NCBI GenBank assembly: GCA_003952965.2
Contig: CM025849.1
Coordinates: 22,763,631-22,827,630 of the forward strand
DNA from: Morella rubra
Lineage: Eukaryota > Streptophyta > Magnoliopsida > Fagales > Myricaceae
DNA length: 64,000 bases
Direction of reading: 5' to 3'
Each line of letters begins with the position of its first letter. Position 1 is the first letter of the stretch. Positions 60,634 through 64,000 of the stretch are shown piece after piece. Position numbers and translations under genes: made by a program. The notes beneath the pieces are model-generated. The model saw nothing but the letters and a program-made list of their open reading frames with translations. It had not been told where the DNA came from and made no database searches.

Positions 60634-62040
60634 CACATCGAATCCTCAGTAATATTTAATTCATCATCACCCGTATCCATTTTTTGTGCTGATTGCAACC
60701 AGTTTTAAGCACATATAAGGCTCTAAAAATTTTTTGAAGAAAGAACTCCAAAAAGCATCCAATACTTGACCTGAAGTGTTGAAAACAAACTCTGATGGTA
60801 CGGTGGTAATGAGGATCGCCAACATATCTCATGCAATGCAAGAGAGGATTAAGAACTTAGTTGAGTTCACCTTCTACCAATTTAAAATGTCAAACGAAGA
60901 TATTCTTGCTTCTTCCTTCTCCAGCAAATATCCATTCACTTCGGACTTGTGATCCAATACACTTTGTGTCACCATTTCCTCATCAAGGTCTTCCCACAAC
61001 CACGTGTCATCAGTACCACGACCCTGATCGAGGTCTACATAGTTAGGATTATTTATAGACGTCTTAACACCACCAAGCATAGAGTTGACACCATACTCCA
61101 AATATAAATAATCAATGGTAGTCCTCACCACGCTTGTCATCTCAACACCCTTTTCCATCCCAAGAACTCGTTTAAACCAAAATTCAACTGTAAACAATTT
61201 AAACCTATGATCAAGAACCACAACCACAAAAAGAAGCTTATTTAACTTAGTCACATCCCTCCAATACTTATCAAATATTGTCTTCATTTGCCATGCCATA
61301 TCCTCCAATAAAAGGCCATCACTATCACAAAATGTGACTAAATGCTTATGGACTCTATCAGGCTTCTCGAAGTATGCATTTGCAGTAGAGGTATTCGATC
61401 CAGACTACCGTAGTGTCCTCCAAATACAACCCTATGCAATCTCTCATAATAGTGAAACGAGACGACATCCTTAACTAAGGCTCAAGATCATGAATCAACT
61501 CCACAAATCCATGATTCTCTACAATTCTAAATGGGCACTCATCTAAGAAAATCATCCTAGTGTTCTTTCGTCTAATCTTCTTCTAATCAAATCTAACAGC
61601 CCCAAAATCATCAACTATACCGGACTTCGCACTTTTAATCTCATGACTTAATAAAGACTGCTTTATATCGACTTGAGAGTTTTTCCTTTTATACATTATG
61701 CATGAGTTCAAGTGTTCCTTCAAATCCAAAGTCTCATTACGCCTATGATGACACTCAAATAGATTATCATAATAGTTACACTTACATTGAGGCCGGTCCT
61801 GATCAACAACCTTCAATTTCATGAAGTGATTCCATACGTCTGATGGATTAACAATTCTTCTCCTCTTAGGAAGAGGAGGATGACCACTAGTAGTTCCCGC
61901 ACCCTCTACTGTGGATGAGGCTGGTCTCGATGTGGCAGCAAGGCATGAGGCCCATGATGGTAGAATTGGATTTGGAGGTATAGACTCTACCGGAGTACCT
62001 CTAGGGCTAGGAGCAGGAGAAGAGATCTGAGAAACAAAGT
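60634..62040 (-). pseudogene. hAT transposase (BED finger, RNase H-like, dimerisation), internally deleted
   Basis: Plant hAT transposase of the RICESLEEPER/DAYSLEEPER type. From the N-terminus: a Ser/Pro-rich stretch; KRRRIVNPSDVWNHFMK; a BED-type finger (CKCNYYDNLFECHHRR...LKEHLNSC, where the second Cys of the usual CX2C pair is Tyr); then MIFLDECPFRIVENHGFVEL and MSSRFTIMRDCIGLYL. The central catalytic RNase H part is missing. The text then jumps to FEKPDRVHKHLVTFCDSDG and LLEDMAWQMKTIFDKYWRDV, the DUF4413-like LNKLLFVVVVLDHRFKL, and the dimerisation region (SSLPPYHQSLFSTLQVKYW) broken by frameshifts. Several stops are present, for example in the segment before 61309. It is inactive. Its 3' end is cut by the retrotransposon at 60633. 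Confidence 0.88.
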
Positions 62041-62860
62041 TTCATACAATCATGAAATCATGCATATTCCAAATTATCAAGCACATTCCAAATTACAACT
62101 TTCAGACATATTCCAAAATCCAAATTATAAAACATAATCAAAGTTCCATTATCAAACATAATTACAATTTAATAGATAAAACAAGAAGTGGACATTTCCA
62201 CTGTATGTTGTCCGACCCTTCCAAGAGAGGAATTAATGAACATTTCAGACAATTTTTTTGGACAAAAATAATCAAAAACAGTGGCTCTCACAATCCTATT
62301 GTTGCATATAATCACATAATCACAATCCATTGTTGGATAAAAATAATAAAAAACAGAGGAATAGTTTCAATGTTTCACAATTCTAATGTTACACAAATCT
62401 GTTGTTAACTTACAAAAAGAATAGAATTTCAACATTCAATACAAGAGGCTCTCACATGTTACCCAATTCTATATTCCTATTGTTAACTTACAAAAAGAAC
62501 ACCAACATATTACAAAGTTTCACACGGTATACAATAAAAAAGAACACCAATATTACAAATAGAACACAAATATTACATATTACAATCAAACTTCCAAGTT
62601 CCAACTATCACAGATTCACCCGGTTAAGTAACTTAAGTTAACTTAGAATTTCAATATTGCATTTCAACATTGTTGGATGATTTCAAGAGGTGTAAGTGTA
62701 ACTGTGTGAAATTATTTGAAAATACCAATAAATTGTAGAAAATGGAGGCTTGGCCACGTGGAGGTGGAGTTGTCGATTCAAGCTAGGTGATGGCGAGCTG
62801 GCCGTTGGAAGGGGAGAGAGGGGGGGGGGGGGGGGGGGGGGAGGCAATCGGGATTCAAAT
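62041..62860. other. hAT 5' non-coding region with poly(G)
   Basis: AT-rich DNA with repeated TTACAAAAAGAA and ACACCAATATTAC phrases (62400-62600), then a 22-base G-run at about 62820-62841. No gene. Confidence 0.5.
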
Positions 62861-62994
62861 CTGAATCCTAATTATTACAACAACAACAAAATGGCGCCGT
62901 TTTGACAATTTTTTTTTTTTTTTAAAAATACAAACGGTGCCAGTTGGTTGGTAGATTAGCAAGCGGTTACCATCACCGGCAAGGGCTACTAATT

Positions 62995-63060
62995 TGTGCA
63001 AATGCACACTAGCACCGCCACTGTGATGGCGGTGGTGTCCAGTGCATTTGCACACCCCTA
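62995..63060 (-). mobile_element. hAT terminus with subterminal hairpin
   Basis: TGTGCAAATGCA (62995-63006) is inverted exactly at 63043-63054, with GCACCGCCAC and GGCGGTGGTG as an inner stem. On the minus strand the sequence from 63060 begins TAGGGGTGTGCAAATGC, a common plant hAT start. It is oriented to be the 5' end of the element that carries the transposase remnant. Confidence 0.65.
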
Positions 63061-63515
63061 ACCCCAAGGTGCTTGGGAGAGAGCTTTATAAAAGAATATA
63101 AAATTAATAAATTTGACATTTTAGTTCCTAAGTTTATACTTTTTTTGCATTTGGGTCCTTCAATTTCAAACTTTAAATTTAACACTCTTACATTTTTGAC
63201 CTTTGACAAAATAGCCCTTCCATTAGCCTTCTGTCCATCTTCTTAATGGAAGCTCAAACCACATCATTTAAATGTCCACGTGGCATAGCAATAAACCACG
63301 TCACCTGCCAACTCACGTCTTGAATACCTAGTTCGGCAGTTCAGCTTTGAAGAGGAAGCTCTCTCTTGTCTGCGGTAGTACCACTAGTTTCTGGCATTCC
63401 ACGAGTTTCTCGGATTTCGTTTCTACGTTCACCACCGTCAAACTCCCCCAGGCACCTCTACTTTGATTCTACCTTCCCCCAATCCTGACTAAACTACATG
63501 AGCACTTCACTTATC
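63061..63515. other. Spacer with Mutator-like phrasing
   Basis: The phrases 'TTTTAGTTCCTAAG...TTTGGGTCCTTC' and 'CCACGTGGCATAGCAATAAACC' resemble the Mutator-like TIR vocabulary at 47466, but no paired end was found. It may also hold upstream promoter DNA of the gene below. Confidence 0.35.
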
Positions 63516-63520
63516 TTTTC

Positions 63521-63531
63521 TCTCTATATAA
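63521..63531 (+). promoter_or_regulatory. TATA box
   Basis: CTCTATATAAAAG is a strong plant TATA box, about 100 bases upstream of the ATG at 63631, with a C/T-rich leader between. Confidence 0.6.
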
Positions 63532-63630
63532 AAGTCCGCCTCTCTGTACACGAGTCCTTGTGCGCGAAAACGTAAAACTACCTGAGTCTCTCTTTTCTTT
63601 CTTATTATTTTTTGAAGGTTTTTCTTTGCC

Positions 63631-63813
63631 ATGTCTTCCATATCAAAAGGCTTGGTTTTGGCCACAACCACGGTCATCTCTTGCACCGCTTTATGTCTTG
63701 GCTATTGTCGGCAAAGTCTCTTACACCAACCCAAGTTTGAGGGCTTTAAAACTTCCTGCCACCCCGTTTTACACTCTCCTCTCTCTCTCTCTCTCTCTCT
63801 TTCCGTTCTTTAA
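63631..63813 (+). CDS. Possible small membrane protein, first exon or broken gene
   Basis: The ORF opens MSSISKGLVLATTTVISCTA and continues LCLGYCRQSLLHQ. It has one hydrophobic segment (about residues 8-25) with a positive start, as in small plant proteins that begin (S)SKGLVLATAMV. I recall that pattern only loosely. The frame runs into a (CT)n tract at about 63776-63802 and stops at 63813, so either the exon ends earlier at an unseen donor or the gene is truncated. An overlapping frame from 63560 is less plausible because it ignores the TATA-to-ATG spacing. Confidence 0.4.
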   Translation: MSSISKGLVLATTTVISCTALCLGYCRQSLLHQPKFEGFKTSCHPVLHSPLSLSLSLSVL

Positions 63814-63947
63814 AAGTCTCTCTTTTTGACCGCCCTCTCATTCTTGCCTTCTTCCTCCTTTTTGCTGCTACCTTTCCTATTTGTTATCCAATTCATCCAT
63901 TATATGTATTCCTCTGTATGCAAATTGAAAAATCATGGTTAGACCCT

Positions 63948-64000
63948 ATTAACACTTAGAGCTGGATGAATAGGTATTACCCTTCTATTTAAAAATCAAT
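63948..64000. repeat. Start of a dispersed repeat at the right edge
   Basis: It matches 18974-19030 (GGATGAATAGGT core and TTAAAAATCAAT end). It is probably the edge of an LTR element that continues beyond the window. Confidence 0.55.

Noticed and set aside
62820-62841. Poly(G) run as a biological signal
   Set aside because: A 22-base G homopolymer could form a quadruplex, but such runs are also common sequencing or assembly errors, so no function is claimed.
1-64000. CRISPR array, rRNA, bacterial operon or viral genome
   Set aside because: No regularly spaced repeats with unique spacers, no rRNA motifs and no capsid or viral polymerase motif were seen. The content is plant nuclear.

Overview
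The window is nuclear DNA from a flowering plant, most likely a woody eudicot. It has AT-rich intergenic DNA, spliced genes with GT-AG introns, two recognisable cell-wall genes and many plant-type transposable elements. The species cannot be named from sequence alone.

Only two genes look intact. On the plus strand at 21072-22604 is a four-exon xyloglucan endotransglucosylase/hydrolase of the XTH31/32 type (299 aa). On the minus strand at 38104-39882 is a four-exon GT47 exostosin-family glycosyltransferase of the IRX7/FRA8/F8H type (465 aa). One acts on xyloglucan in the wall and the other on glucuronoxylan synthesis in the Golgi. Nothing in the sequence shows that they are co-regulated. A possible small gene with a good TATA box starts near the right edge (63631). 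A broken beta-N-acetylhexosaminidase exon lies at 3245-4006.

Region by region: 1-2825, minus-strand Ty1/copia element (broken gag, PBS, LTR). 3245-4006, hexosaminidase pseudogene. About 4353-13630, decayed CACTA (En/Spm) transposon with TNP2 and TnpA-like remnants, cut by a solo copia-type LTR (5471-6710). 14287-15288, non-LTR retroposon with 15-bp target-site duplications (TSDs). 19241-20069, hAT-like element with an 8-bp TSD. 21072-22604, XTH gene. 22575-31858, old head-to-tail duplication of 4.7 kb that begins inside the last XTH codons. 32153-33419, solo gypsy-type LTR. About 36130-36850, LINE RNase H remnant. 38104-39882, GT47 gene. 42417-42645, complete 229-bp TRIM with a perfect TSD. 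47466-49147, nested Mutator-like elements. 47898-57574, second and younger tandem duplication. 58179-59782, gypsy-type solo LTR carrying two tRNA-like modules. 59783-60633, LTR-retrotransposon fragment. 60634-63060, internally deleted hAT transposase pseudogene and a hairpin-forming hAT end. 63500-64000, candidate gene start and the edge of another repeat.

The most unusual signal is a recurring pattern. At least six loci, and up to nine, hold a tiny insert of about 12-31 bp made almost only of poly(A) or poly(T) plus 0-12 extra bases, flanked by a direct repeat of 9-17 bp. These look like extremely 5'-truncated, tail-only retroposition events. Several share a CTTA-like string next to the tail, which hints at a common LINE or SINE source.
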